Counted from the first letter of the stretch, positions 1-8,720 are shown. The stretch: DNA of 28,936 nt from UBA7236 sp964638865 (GCA_964638865.1 CAZXBG010000038.1:1-28936), one strand, 5' to 3'. Notes: generated by a model from the letters alone, not told the origin. Made by a program: numbers and translations.

Positions 1-49
1 CTTTGCGCCTTTGCGTGACATTATTTTTTTTTCACGCAAAGCCGTAAAG
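1..49. repeat. CTTTGCG-type imperfect palindrome at the window edge
   Basis: The left arm ctttgcgcctttgcgtga (1-18) pairs with tcacgcaaagccgtaaag (32-49) with two mismatches, around a 13-nt T-rich loop. The left arm also carries a short internal direct repeat, ctttgcg-c-ctttgcg. It lies about 50 nt beyond the stop codon of the minus-strand PLP enzyme gene. It could act as a terminator, but there is no U-run after the stem when read on that strand. From memory, similar CTTTGCG(N)CTTTGCGTG elements are scattered between genes in Bacteroidota. The element may continue left of the window. Confidence 0.6.
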
Positions 50-97
50 TTTTTATTAAGGAAATAAAAAAATATAGTTAAGAAAGAAACTATGCAT

Positions 98-1342
98 CTA
101 AAATGCCAACGCCTGCTCAATATCCCAGATAATATCATCAAAATGTTCCACACCAATACTTATACGCACTAAAGAATCACTAATTCCCAACCTGTTTTTT
201 TCTTCCTGTGAAACATCAGCGTGTGTCATGGATGCAGGATGTTCGGCAAGAGATTCCGTGCTTCCTAAAGAAACTGCTAATTTTATCAGCTTTAAATTAT
301 TTAGAAATGTAAAGGCTTCCTTTTCGCCGCCTTTAATTGTAAAACTCATCATTGCACCAAAGGAAGAATATTGTTTTTTCCATATTTCATGTTGCACTGA
401 ACCCTCTTCCAACATGCCCAAATAAAATATTTTTTCTACCTTCTCTTGTTTTTGCAACCAGTCGGCAACTTTCATTGCATTGTATTCCTGCATTTGCATG
501 CGGGCTTTTAATGTTTCCAAACTGCGCAATAATAACCACGCCGACCAAGGTCCCATCATATTTCCCATAAAGGTGCGCATTACTTTTATACGTGTAATTA
601 ATTCTTTACTTCCTAAAACAGCACCTGCAATTACATCGCTGTGTCCGCCAATATATTTAGTTGCAGAATACACAACCAGATCAGCTCCGTGTTGTAATGG
701 ATGACTCCATAATGGTCCCATATAGGTATTATCAACCACCACACCTACCTTTTGCATTTCATTGGAAAATTGTTTTGCAATTTCACCACACATTTCAATA
801 TCAATTAATGCATTGGTTGGATTCGCCGGAGTTTCGATATAGATCATTTTAAGATTTTCTACTTTTTCTGTTATGATCAATTCAATAATTTCCTCCTGCG
901 TATGATGCGCATCAAATACAAGTGATTTAATTCCATAAGTAGGTAATACCTGTTTTATAAAATGATCGGTCCCACCATAAATTGGCGAACTGTATAAAAT
1001 AGTATCTCCGGGTTTTAAAAATTCTAAAAGTACTGTAGAGATCGCACTCATTCCGCTGGAAAAAACGCAGCAGGCTTCAGCTTTATCCCAAAGTGTTAAT
1101 CTGTTTTCCAGAATTTCAATGTCCGGGTTATTTAATCTTGAATAAATTAATCCTTGTTCTTCACCGGGAAGGGCTTCGCTTAACCCGTAAGCAACTTCAA
1201 AAAAACGTTTACCCGCTTCTGCGGTTTTAAAAACAAAGGTAGAAGTTTGAAATATCGGGCATTTAATTGCGCCTTCGCTCAATTCCGGTTTATAACCAAA
1301 ACTCATCATCAAACTTTCGGGATGCATTTTATGATCTTCCAT
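98..1342 (-). CDS. Cystathionine gamma-synthase-family PLP-dependent enzyme (Cys/Met metabolism)
   Basis: This is a 414-aa cytosolic fold-type I PLP enzyme of the Cys/Met metabolism family, about the usual length of 380-420 aa. Visible landmarks in order are YSRLNNP (67-73, cofactor phosphate contacts from the partner subunit), SSGMSAI (95-101, phosphate loop), DNTY (204-207, Asp to the pyridine nitrogen), SATKYIGGHSD (226-236, Schiff-base Lys229), SLGSTESLAEHPASMTH (358-374) and Arg393 in LVRISIG (substrate carboxylate). The exact reaction (cystathionine gamma-synthase, gamma- or beta-lyase, or methionine gamma-lyase) cannot be told from sequence alone. A second in-frame ATG lies five codons inside (1327). 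The gene stands alone: its nearest upstream neighbour on the strand is 340 nt away. An inverted repeat directly before the start and a possible -7 box (TATTTTTA, 1366-1359) suggest its own promoter. Confidence 0.93.
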   Translation of the reverse strand: MEDHKMHPESLMMSFGYKPELSEGAIKCPIFQTSTFVFKTAEAGKRFFEVAYGLSEALPGEEQGLIYSRLNNPDIEILENRLTLWDKAEACCVFSSGMSAISTVLLEFLKPGDTILYSSPIYGGTDHFIKQVLPTYGIKSLVFDAHHTQEEIIELIITEKVENLKMIYIETPANPTNALIDIEMCGEIAKQFSNEMQKVGVVVDNTYMGPLWSHPLQHGADLVVYSATKYIGGHSDVIAGAVLGSKELITRIKVMRTFMGNMMGPWSAWLLLRSLETLKARMQMQEYNAMKVADWLQKQEKVEKIFYLGMLEEGSVQHEIWKKQYSSFGAMMSFTIKGGEKEAFTFLNNLKLIKLAVSLGSTESLAEHPASMTHADVSQEEKNRLGISDSLVRISIGVEHFDDIIWDIEQALAF

Positions 1343-1682
1343 AATTACAACTTTTTTGTAAAAATAGAATTATTAATAAAAGTATTATGTGATTTAGATC
1401 ATTGTGAAATCACTGAAGGTTTTGCATTATCAATAATTTGTATAGTTTTTTAGCATAAACTAAAAATAAAGCTCAAAATAAAGCAGATTGTTGAAATAAT
1501 TGAAGCGTTAAATTGCAGAAATTGCAGATTTTATAATATTATTTATTTTAAAGATTTGGATAAAATCTCAGAACAAGGTTCAAAAATTAAAAAAATATCT
1601 GTTTAACTAAAGTATACTTTCATTTCTTCCTTAAACCATATTAATGCCAAAAAAAACCGCAACATTTGGTGCAGCACACAAA
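1343..1682. other. 340-nt intergenic region with several small repeats
   Basis: I see no gene here. On the plus strand it holds TTACAA-5 nt-TTGTAA (1345-1361), abutting the start codon of the PLP enzyme gene. A 7-bp perfect inverted repeat GTGATTT/AAATCAC lies at 1389-1413. Its left part overlaps TGTGA-N6-TCA (1388-1401), which resembles a CRP/FNR-type operator. A perfect tandem 9-mer, aattgcaga twice, sits at 1511-1528, and a 12-bp palindrome AAAGTATACTTT at 1609-1620. I found no convincing terminator for the T9SS cargo gene that ends at 1683. Confidence 0.5.
1389..1413. promoter_or_regulatory. Candidate operator upstream of the PLP enzyme gene
   Basis: The inverted repeat GTGATTT-11 nt-AAATCAC is perfect over 7 bp. 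It is centred about 60 nt upstream of the start codon at 1342. The overlapping TGTGATTTAGATCA resembles a CRP/FNR-family half-site pair. This is inferred from symmetry and position only; no regulator is encoded nearby. Confidence 0.3.
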
Positions 1683-3167
1683 TTAATAAATGATTTTTTC
1701 TGTCAGTGATCTGTCTTGAGTAGTTACTCTTATAAAATATATTCCAGGTGAAGGCAATTGAATTAATTGATACGTGTTTTTCTCTGATGCAATTATCTCC
1801 ATTTGTTGAACAATATTTCCTTCTCTGTTTATAATTTGAATTACCGATTTAATTCCAATTGCAGAATTAAACGCTATCTGCACTGACCCATTTTCCGTTG
1901 GATTTGGAAATACATGTAATGCCGGAGATAATAAATTTTCAACAATAATAATTTCAGAATAAGCTGATTTACCATCAGCATCTTCTTGCAACAATCTATA
2001 ATAATTATTTCCAAATTTCGGGTTGGTATGTGTAAAGGAATAATTAATTATTTCGCTGGAATAACCATTGGCTTGCAATTTACCTATGGTTTTAAAATCC
2101 TTCCCATTGCCGGAATGTTCAATATAAAACAACGCTGCATTTATTTCTGTTTCTGTACTCCAACTTAAAACATTTATCTCTTCTATTGCCACTCCTTGGA
2201 AATTAATTAAGGTTACAGGCAAAATTAAAGGCTCACAAGAAATTGTAGCTGTTCCACCGAACGAAAAGGTAAATCCCTCGTTGGTAGCTAAATAATTATC
2301 AATACATAAATAATAAACTTCTCCTGCTAAAACATCCAGAAACTTTACAAATTTATCTCCGCCAACTCCCTCAGTTAGATCAAGTGCTGTCATATTTAAT
2401 CCGGTATTTCCATTTGAGGCAGAGAATGAACAACGCAATGGCGGCGTTGAGGGTGGACAAGTGGGACCCGGACCCCAAACGGCAAAATCGTAATCATCGG
2501 AATTAACATCAGGATCTATCGTAAAAGTTAATGTTCCGCCTGTTGAGATAATAAAATAATACCATGCGCTTTGATGTTCTCCTTCTGATAAACAGCCTTT
2601 ATTTGCGGCAGTCAGGTCATTAATATCACCATCGCCGGCATTGTTGTCGTCGAAAGCGGTTGTGGTGCAGATTTGAGTTGCGGTAATACAATCAGCATTT
2701 TCAACCACGAGAGGCGGATCCCAGGCACAAATCTGAAAGGTTCCCGTTGCACCTCCACCATAACGCCAAATGCGCAACCAAACTGTTGCGCCCGGTGTTA
2801 ATCCGGTAACATTTAATATCGGCATCAATCCTGGGCCGCCATCATCATCGCAAACAAGAAGATTTAAAGAAGTGCAAATTCCATCATATAAAGCCATTGC
2901 ACAATCGGAAAGTGTTCCGGAAGCGGTTTCAATATTTATAGTACCGGAGGCCGGAACGGTAAGTGTATACCAAACATCCTTATTGGTGTAACTTCCACAG
3001 CCGGGTGCCGGAACTCCGGCGGTGCTTGTAGCTCCTACAGTTGAACCTGTTTGGTAGATACAAACGGTATCAATATTTAATGCAGTAGCACCACAGGGGT
3101 CATCTGATTGCGCTTTTAGGCTCAAACAACTGAATAAAACACCAACTGCTAAAAGTTTGATCTTCAT
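1683..3167 (-). CDS. Secreted protein with T9SS type A C-terminal sorting domain
   Basis: This is a 494-aa exported protein. Residues 1-19 form a signal peptide (MKIKLLAVGVLFSCLSLKA, then Q). Two beta-rich modules of the kind found in pre-peptidase C-terminal/T9SS surface proteins follow, at about 20-150 and 155-315. The first contains DVWYTLTVPASGT and a Cys/Asp-rich LVCDDDGG; the second contains AWYYF and YDFAVWGP. A Fn3-like linker (INFQGVAIEEINVLSWST, NYYRLLQEDADG) leads to the roughly 80-residue sorting domain, which begins at VFPNPTENG and ends at KIIY. The protein should cross the outer membrane by T9SS and be anchored or released. No catalytic motif is visible, so an adhesin or structural role is only a guess. 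Its start overlaps the stop of the 98-aa gene upstream by 4 nt (ATGA), so the two are probably translated together. Confidence 0.85.
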   Translation of the reverse strand: MKIKLLAVGVLFSCLSLKAQSDDPCGATALNIDTVCIYQTGSTVGATSTAGVPAPGCGSYTNKDVWYTLTVPASGTINIETASGTLSDCAMALYDGICTSLNLLVCDDDGGPGLMPILNVTGLTPGATVWLRIWRYGGGATGTFQICAWDPPLVVENADCITATQICTTTAFDDNNAGDGDINDLTAANKGCLSEGEHQSAWYYFIISTGGTLTFTIDPDVNSDDYDFAVWGPGPTCPPSTPPLRCSFSASNGNTGLNMTALDLTEGVGGDKFVKFLDVLAGEVYYLCIDNYLATNEGFTFSFGGTATISCEPLILPVTLINFQGVAIEEINVLSWSTETEINAALFYIEHSGNGKDFKTIGKLQANGYSSEIINYSFTHTNPKFGNNYYRLLQEDADGKSAYSEIIIVENLLSPALHVFPNPTENGSVQIAFNSAIGIKSVIQIINREGNIVQQMEIIASEKNTYQLIQLPSPGIYFIRVTTQDRSLTEKIIY

Positions 3168-3460
3168 TGATTAATGGTACTTATGATTTCCTGTTTTGTA
3201 AACATTAAACGTTTAAATCCGTGATTCTCCATTTTTTGCAGGAAAATGTCCTCTGTTATATCCACATCTGTAAGCATAATAAATTTTGAGCTAAGCTGCT
3301 CAAATTCAGCACTTTGGTCAAAAATTTCATATATTGTTTTCGATAATTTCTTAATTACCTCTTCCTCCATATCATCAGGTATTGTCAATGTATATTTATA
3401 CTCCTGCGAAAAAAGTAAAGCACTTGCCAATACCAATAAAAAAGTAAAAATAATTTTCAT
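3164..3460 (-). CDS. Small exported protein, function unknown
   Basis: This is a 98-aa protein with a clear signal peptide (MKIIFTFLLVLASALLFSQ, residues 1-19) and a 79-residue mature part rich in Glu, Lys and Ile, with predicted alpha/beta character and no Cys. I do not recognise the family. The mature part (YTLTIPDDMEEEVIKKLSK, then LTDVDITEDIFLQKM) has an alternating strand-helix pattern that would fit a small ferredoxin-like or HMA-like fold, but no metal-binding CxxC is present. It is the first gene of a two-gene unit and overlaps the T9SS cargo gene by 4 nt (ATGA), which suggests a shared job, for example as periplasmic partner of the cargo. The preceding 112 nt (3461-3572) could hold the promoter and contain a weak AAGCC/GGCTT inverted repeat (3518-3537). 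Confidence 0.75.
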   Translation of the reverse strand: MKIIFTFLLVLASALLFSQEYKYTLTIPDDMEEEVIKKLSKTIYEIFDQSAEFEQLSSKFIMLTDVDITEDIFLQKMENHGFKRLMFTKQEIISTINQ

Positions 3461-3572
3461 CCGCTGCCTTTTGGTTGCTTAAAAAAGATTCGGTTCAAGT
3501 CATAACACAATATAACCAAGCCTGAGGAGAGCGGCTTTCAGAGTAAAGATAGAAAAATTGGTGAAATAGTTG

Positions 3573-4430
3573 CTATTGGGAAGTAATATTTCCATGCACA
3601 CTCACTCTTTTCCAATTTTCCGGAATATCACATTGGATCTTACTTTTAGTTCCGGATATTTCCATTTTCAGATTTTCATTCTGAAGATTTACTGTACCAT
3701 CGGTATGACCTTTATCTTGGGTTGATACGGCCTTTGTTATTTTCCATTGTCCTGCATCTGAACAAAACGATTTAATTACGGTATTACAAACATCATCCGC
3801 TTTTCCCATCGCAACGAACATATTTTTATATTCCGTTTTCCATTCCGGCAAATAGGGAACACCGTAATATTTATTTTTTTTGTCGGGGCACGGCTCTGTT
3901 CCGCAGCAGGGCTCATTGCACAAAGCACCGATAGAATCATTTACATGTATCCAAATATGTTCTCCACTTTTTAAAGGATAATTAAATGTGGTAAAAAAAG
4001 CATCAATAAATTCGGAATTTATATGATCGTTGTGATAATGTGGAACAACAAATTGTAAAATAACACTGTCTTTATGCAATTTAAATACTTGTGTTATGAT
4101 GGAATCTATCGGCTTAACATCTGCCGCAGCCGGTCCTGTTCCGGAAAATTCCATCCCCAAATAATAATTATTATCATTACAAACATCTTCACAAGGTTGA
4201 TTAAAATCGCCATACCCTGAACCAAAGATCCACACACTATCTCCGGTTCCTTTTATTACAAAAATATTGGATGTTGTCCAGGGTTTACCCTTTGCATAAA
4301 TCATACTGTGCATTACGTACAGTTGATCGGGAATCATCTGCTCCAAGCCATCTACAAAAACTTCTTTCGGCCCTTTATTTTTATTGCAGGAAATAAATAA
4401 AAGAGAAACAACAATTAAAAATAAACGCAT
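3573..4430 (-). CDS. Metallo-beta-lactamase-fold putative lipoprotein
   Basis: This is a 285-aa protein with a lipoprotein signal (MRLFLIVVSLLFISC, acylated Cys15). The MBL-fold core is recognisable from NIFVIKGTGDSVWIFGSGYG (about 55-74), the metal motif HYHNDH (131-136, HxHxDH) and GHTDG (241-245). The usual downstream Asp ligand, normally in a GD motif, is not visible after GHTDG, where the sequence reads KMEISGTK. His279 near the C terminus could be the last ligand. An unusual Cys-rich insertion (CNEPCCGTEPCPDKK, 171-185) sits between motifs, and there are further Cys at 80, 84, 215 and 223. The substrate is unknown. It lies 24 nt downstream of the TapB-like gene and is probably cotranscribed with it and mfd. 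It may be a hydrolase with a rebuilt metal site or a degenerate one. Confidence 0.8.
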   Translation of the reverse strand: MRLFLIVVSLLFISCNKNKGPKEVFVDGLEQMIPDQLYVMHSMIYAKGKPWTTSNIFVIKGTGDSVWIFGSGYGDFNQPCEDVCNDNNYYLGMEFSGTGPAAADVKPIDSIITQVFKLHKDSVILQFVVPHYHNDHINSEFIDAFFTTFNYPLKSGEHIWIHVNDSIGALCNEPCCGTEPCPDKKNKYYGVPYLPEWKTEYKNMFVAMGKADDVCNTVIKSFCSDAGQWKITKAVSTQDKGHTDGTVNLQNENLKMEISGTKSKIQCDIPENWKRVSVHGNITSQ

Positions 4431-4454
4431 ATTGTTTTGCAGGAATTTATTAAT

Positions 4455-5153
4455 TTATTCAGAAAAAGCTGTTAATATCATTTTAGAATTTATTTTTTCT
4501 TTATCGTCGTAAGATTCCATTTTTACTGTACCTACATTTTTTGCCATCCACATAACAGAATGTGATTTACTGAAAAACATTTTTGATTTCACTTCCGTAT
4601 CAGATGAATATTTCATGCAGTTGTAAGTGCCTGCTGGAGTAGTAATATTTTCGTACCCTTCAATTTTTCTGTTTATAGTTTTTATGGTCGTCGACATAAT
4701 TACAATTCCATTCATTTTCATAGACATTGTGCTTTCCGCATCTGCCAAAGTTTGGCCGGCAACCGGGTTTGAGGGAAATTCCATAATAGAATTCGAAACT
4801 TCTATTTCTACGCCTTCCATTGCAGGCATTTGGCCAGTTCCGAACATATTGCTCATGTCCATATAATAAGTTTCCCCATCGCATTTCATGATCACATCGC
4901 CATTCGACATAGATTTTCCTGTATTATCAATTACTTCAATATTGATAGTTGCCTCCAACCCGCCTGAAATATCTTTCAATCCGGTAAGCTGACTTTTACT
5001 TACGGAGGCGATTTTGTCCTTTGCATCATATGTTGTGAGTTCCCATTTTGTACCTATTTTATTAGGAAAAAAGGATTCGCAGGTATTTCCTGACCTAAAC
5101 GCAGTGAGTAGAACTATACTTATTAGCAAATATGCCGCGGTTGACTTTTTCAT
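4455..5153 (-). CDS. TapB/DUF3108-like exported protein
   Basis: This is a 232-aa protein with an N-terminal signal peptide (MKKSTAAYLLISIVLLTAF). The mature start SFFPNKIGTKWELTTYDAKDK and the later ENITTPAGTYNCMKYSSD match the pattern of the Bacteroidota TapB/DUF3108-like family: an opening F.P...G..WE..YD.KGK and a mid-protein TPAGTY.C.K. The fold is expected to be an all-beta barrel or clamp of the periplasm or outer membrane. The molecular function of these proteins is poorly known. The mature part is rich in Met (repeated MSMKMNGIVIMS). It starts 20 nt after the mfd stop codon and ends 24 nt before the MBL lipoprotein gene, so readthrough from mfd is likely. The family assignment is from pattern memory and less sure than the coding call. 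Confidence 0.75.
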   Translation of the reverse strand: MKKSTAAYLLISIVLLTAFRSGNTCESFFPNKIGTKWELTTYDAKDKIASVSKSQLTGLKDISGGLEATINIEVIDNTGKSMSNGDVIMKCDGETYYMDMSNMFGTGQMPAMEGVEIEVSNSIMEFPSNPVAGQTLADAESTMSMKMNGIVIMSTTIKTINRKIEGYENITTPAGTYNCMKYSSDTEVKSKMFFSKSHSVMWMAKNVGTVKMESYDDKEKINSKMILTAFSE

Positions 5154-5173
5154 ACATCAAATTTTCGTCAAAT

Positions 5174-8100
5174 TTAAGAAAGGGCTTCCTTATAAAAAAG
5201 GACTTTATGTATGTTTTCTAAAAGTGATTTAGCATGGCTCATACTATGTACATTTTCAAAAACCAGCATCAAATGTTTATCTGTTTGTTTTATGGTTCCA
5301 GTTGTTTTTCTCTCTGCAATAAACTGCATTAAGGTTGTAAAAAATTTACTATCGTAAAAAACACTTTGATTATTCTCTACAAAAAGACAACGCAATTTTC
5401 TGTTTTTGAATAATATGCGTTCAAAACCAAGATCTTTTGCAAGCCATCGCAATCTTATTCCGTTAAATAATTCCTCTACTTGTCGAGGTGTTTTTCCAAA
5501 CCTGTCGTTTAATTCTGTTTTGAATAAAGTTAGTTGTTCTTCATTCGCAACATTGTCCAATCTTGTATAAATACTTAATCTTTCATTAATATTAATAATA
5601 TATTCATCCGGTATCAACATTTCCAGATCGGTATCAATTTGCACATCACTAACAAATTCCTGTTTTTCTTCAATTTGTTCAGCGAAAAGTGTTTTATATT
5701 CCGTGTGTTTTAATTCGCGAATCGCTTCATTTAAAATTTTATGATATGCATCGTATCCTATTTCTGAAATAAATCCACTTTGTTCTCCTCCCAATAAATT
5801 TCCTGCGCCGCGAATATCCATGTCGCGCATGCTTATTTGAAAACCGCTACCAAGATCAGCATATTGTTCTATGGTGCGCAATCGTTTTCTGCTTTCATCA
5901 GGCAATCCAAATAAAGGTGGAGATAATAAATAACAATATGCCTTTTTATTACTTCTGCCAACTCTTCCACGCAACTGGTGTAGATCGCTCAATCCGAAAA
6001 AATGTGCATTATTAATTATAATGGTATTAGCATTGGGGATGTCGAGACCGCTCTCCACAATATTGGTACACACCAGCACATCGTATTCTCTGTCTACAAA
6101 TTTCAACATGTGATCCTCCAATTCATCTCCGTCCATTTGTCCATGTGCCACACCAATATTTACATCGGGACAAACCTTTTTAATCAATGCTGCCGTTTCT
6201 TCAATATCTTTTACGCGATTGTGCACAAAATACACTTGTCCTCCACGATAAATTTCAAAATACACTGCATCGCGGATAAAATTGATATCGAATGTTTTTA
6301 ATTCGGTGGTAATGGGCTGTCTGTTGGGTGGTGGTGTATTAATTATGGATAAGTCTCTTGCACCCATTAACGAAAATTGCAACGTTCTCGGAATTGGAGT
6401 AGCAGTTAATGTTAATGCATCAACATTCTCTTTTAATTCTTTTAATTTTTCTTTAGAGGAAACACCAAATTTTTGTTCTTCATCAATAATTAATAATCCG
6501 AGGTCTTTATATTTTACATTTTTGCTTATGATAGCATGTGTTCCGATAATAATATCCACTTTACCTGCAGCAAGTTTTTCTAACGTTTCTTTTTTTTCTT
6601 TTGCTGATTTGAATCTGTTTAAATAATCTACCGTAACCGGAAAATCTTTTAACCTTTCTGCAAAAGTTTTTTGATGTTGCATAGCGAGGATGGTGGTGGG
6701 CACCAAAACGGCAACTTGTTTTCCATCGGTAACCGCTTTAAATGCTGCGCGAATGGCGATCTCCGTTTTTCCGAAACCCACGTCACCACACACTAAGCGG
6801 TCCATAGGGAAATTTCTTTCCATATCCTTTTTTACATCTGCTGTTGCGGTAACCTGATCGGGTGTGTCCTCATAAATAAAACTCGCTTCCAATTCATTTT
6901 GCAAGTAGGTATCAGGATGAAATGCAAATCCTTTACTCGCTTTTCTTTTTGCATATAACTGAATAAGATCTTTTGCAATATCTTTTACCTTGGCCTTGGT
7001 TTTTCTTTTTAATTGTTCCCATGCATCAGAACCCAATTTATTTAATTTGGGAGGAGTTCCATCCTTGCCTGCATATTTAGTGATCTTATGCAAGGAATTA
7101 ATATTTACATAAAGGAGATCCTTATCGCGATAGATCAAACGAACAGCTTCCTGAACTTGTCCGGCAATTTCAATCTTTTCCAAACCGGAATATACACCAA
7201 CACCGTGATCAATATGCGTTACGTAATCACCTGCTTGTAATTCTGATAATGTTTTTAATGTTATCGCATCGTTTTTTGTATATCCACTTTTTAATGTGTA
7301 TTTGTGATAGCGTTCAAATATCTGATGGTCGGTATAACAAACTATTTTCAGATCATTATCTATAAATCCCGATGCGAGGGGAAGTGCAAATGCATCATAT
7401 TTAATATTTGCGTTAAGGTCGGTAAATATTTCATGAAAGCGCTCCACCTGTTTGGTGTTGCTCATACAAATAAATATTTTATAACCGGCCTTTTGATTTT
7501 GTTTCAGGTTTTCTATCAACAAATTAAAATTGCGGCTGAACAATGGTTGGGGAGATGTATTAAAATGTATTTCCTCAGCGTGTTCAAAATGTTTTTGTAA
7601 TCCGAATTCCAAAACCGGAAATGTTAATAACTGCGGTAATAATTCAGTTGATTGCACCAACATTTCTTCCGGAACATGTTCTCTAAAAGGATGGTCATCG
7701 TCTAAATGTGATTTTCCAACTCCGCGCGATTTTTTCATCGCTTCACCCGAAACAACTTTAAACCAGTCGATCGCCTTTTCGTAGCACTGATTAATTACTT
7801 CAAAACTGTATTTTGCATCCTTAAACCAGACAACGGTATTTGCAGGCAAACAATTAAATAAACCTGTTTTCTGATCCTCACCAAATTGTGATTGTATATT
7901 CGGAATAATGGTAACCTGCGATATAGCCTTTTGCGATAATTGTGTTGCCGGTTCAAATACCCTGATACTTTCTACTTCATTGTCGTACAATTCAACCCGG
8001 TAAGGCAATTCATTTCCGAAAGAAAAAATATCAATAATTCCGCCCCGAACAGAAAATTGTCCGGGTTCATATACAAAATCTGTTCTTACAAACCCATTTT

Positions 8101-8593
8101 CCATCAACAGATCCACAATAAAATGCGAATCGAGTTTTTCGCCTTTTTTTAATAGGATAATATTCTTATTCAGCACTTCCGGCATTACAAATTTTTCGGC
8201 AAGTGCTTCCGGATAAGTGATGATCAATTCGCCCTTCGTGGTAGAATGCGTTATTTTATTGATCGCTTCTGTGCGCTGTAAAATATGATTGGTGTTTACC
8301 TCAATAAATTCGCCAGGTTTTTTAAAGGAGTCGGGGATAAATAAGATATCTTTTTTCTCCAACAGATTTTGCAAATCGTTCAGAAAGTACGCGGCCTCTT
8401 CTCTGTCATTTAATATAAAAAGATGATTGGTATTGCTGTTTTTATATACTCCGCAGGCAATAAAGGAGAGTGCCGAGCCCACGATTCCCTTCAGATAGAT
8501 GTTTTTGGCTTCTTTAATATCTATCCGTTCAATAATTTCTTTCACCCGTACATCCTCTCCTGCATATTGGGAGAGAAACTGATTTACATCCAT
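5174..8593 (-). CDS. mfd: Transcription-repair coupling factor Mfd
   Basis: This 1139-aa ATP-dependent DNA translocase removes stalled RNA polymerase and recruits UvrA to lesions on the transcribed strand. It is full length (E. coli Mfd is 1148 aa). In order are the UvrB-homology region (about 1-330, with GQFSVRGGIIDIFSFGNELP at 178-197), the RNA polymerase interaction domain (about 450-510, GDYVTHIDHGVGVYSG), the RecG-like helicase with Walker A GDVGFGKTE (603-611), the DEEQ box (704-707), TATPIPRT (730-737) and QLRGRVGR (873-880), and the C-terminal TRCF domain. A -7-like box TAACTTTG lies 10 nt before the start codon, in a region divergent from the flavoprotein gene. It heads an apparent three-gene run with the TapB-like and MBL genes, two exported proteins with no obvious link to DNA repair. 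Confidence 0.98.
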   Translation of the reverse strand: MDVNQFLSQYAGEDVRVKEIIERIDIKEAKNIYLKGIVGSALSFIACGVYKNSNTNHLFILNDREEAAYFLNDLQNLLEKKDILFIPDSFKKPGEFIEVNTNHILQRTEAINKITHSTTKGELIITYPEALAEKFVMPEVLNKNIILLKKGEKLDSHFIVDLLMENGFVRTDFVYEPGQFSVRGGIIDIFSFGNELPYRVELYDNEVESIRVFEPATQLSQKAISQVTIIPNIQSQFGEDQKTGLFNCLPANTVVWFKDAKYSFEVINQCYEKAIDWFKVVSGEAMKKSRGVGKSHLDDDHPFREHVPEEMLVQSTELLPQLLTFPVLEFGLQKHFEHAEEIHFNTSPQPLFSRNFNLLIENLKQNQKAGYKIFICMSNTKQVERFHEIFTDLNANIKYDAFALPLASGFIDNDLKIVCYTDHQIFERYHKYTLKSGYTKNDAITLKTLSELQAGDYVTHIDHGVGVYSGLEKIEIAGQVQEAVRLIYRDKDLLYVNINSLHKITKYAGKDGTPPKLNKLGSDAWEQLKRKTKAKVKDIAKDLIQLYAKRKASKGFAFHPDTYLQNELEASFIYEDTPDQVTATADVKKDMERNFPMDRLVCGDVGFGKTEIAIRAAFKAVTDGKQVAVLVPTTILAMQHQKTFAERLKDFPVTVDYLNRFKSAKEKKETLEKLAAGKVDIIIGTHAIISKNVKYKDLGLLIIDEEQKFGVSSKEKLKELKENVDALTLTATPIPRTLQFSLMGARDLSIINTPPPNRQPITTELKTFDINFIRDAVYFEIYRGGQVYFVHNRVKDIEETAALIKKVCPDVNIGVAHGQMDGDELEDHMLKFVDREYDVLVCTNIVESGLDIPNANTIIINNAHFFGLSDLHQLRGRVGRSNKKAYCYLLSPPLFGLPDESRKRLRTIEQYADLGSGFQISMRDMDIRGAGNLLGGEQSGFISEIGYDAYHKILNEAIRELKHTEYKTLFAEQIEEKQEFVSDVQIDTDLEMLIPDEYIININERLSIYTRLDNVANEEQLTLFKTELNDRFGKTPRQVEELFNGIRLRWLAKDLGFERILFKNRKLRCLFVENNQSVFYDSKFFTTLMQFIAERKTTGTIKQTDKHLMLVFENVHSMSHAKSLLENIHKVLFYKEALS

Positions 8594-8603
8594 TAAACAG
8601 TTG

Positions 8604-8611
8604 CAAAGTTA
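8604..8611 (-). promoter_or_regulatory. Bacteroidota -7 box for mfd
   Basis: Read on the minus strand, the sequence is TAACTTTG, a perfect TAnnTTTG. Its end is 10 nt from the mfd start codon, which implies a very short leader. I see no good TTTG -33 box at the expected distance. Confidence 0.5.
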
Positions 8612-8720
8612 AACCGATTACCCGAAATATTAGTCATTGTGGTTCACCTTTTTTACCAAACAAAAGTTGCAATCCGGTAAATAGATAATGCCTCTCCCTT
8701 ATCCTTAATTTGAATTTAAT

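Noticed and set aside
3518..3537. AAGCC-10 nt-GGCTT inverted repeat considered as a terminator of the MBL gene
   Set aside because: The stem is only 5 bp and no T-run follows on the minus strand, so it is too weak to call.
4660..4884. A 74-codon minus-strand frame within the TapB-like gene
   Set aside because: It lies entirely inside the TapB-like gene in another frame and has no recognisable features.
5996..6626. Two plus-strand frames of about 100 codons opposite mfd
   Set aside because: They are antisense to the well-conserved helicase core of mfd, with low-complexity composition explained by that gene.
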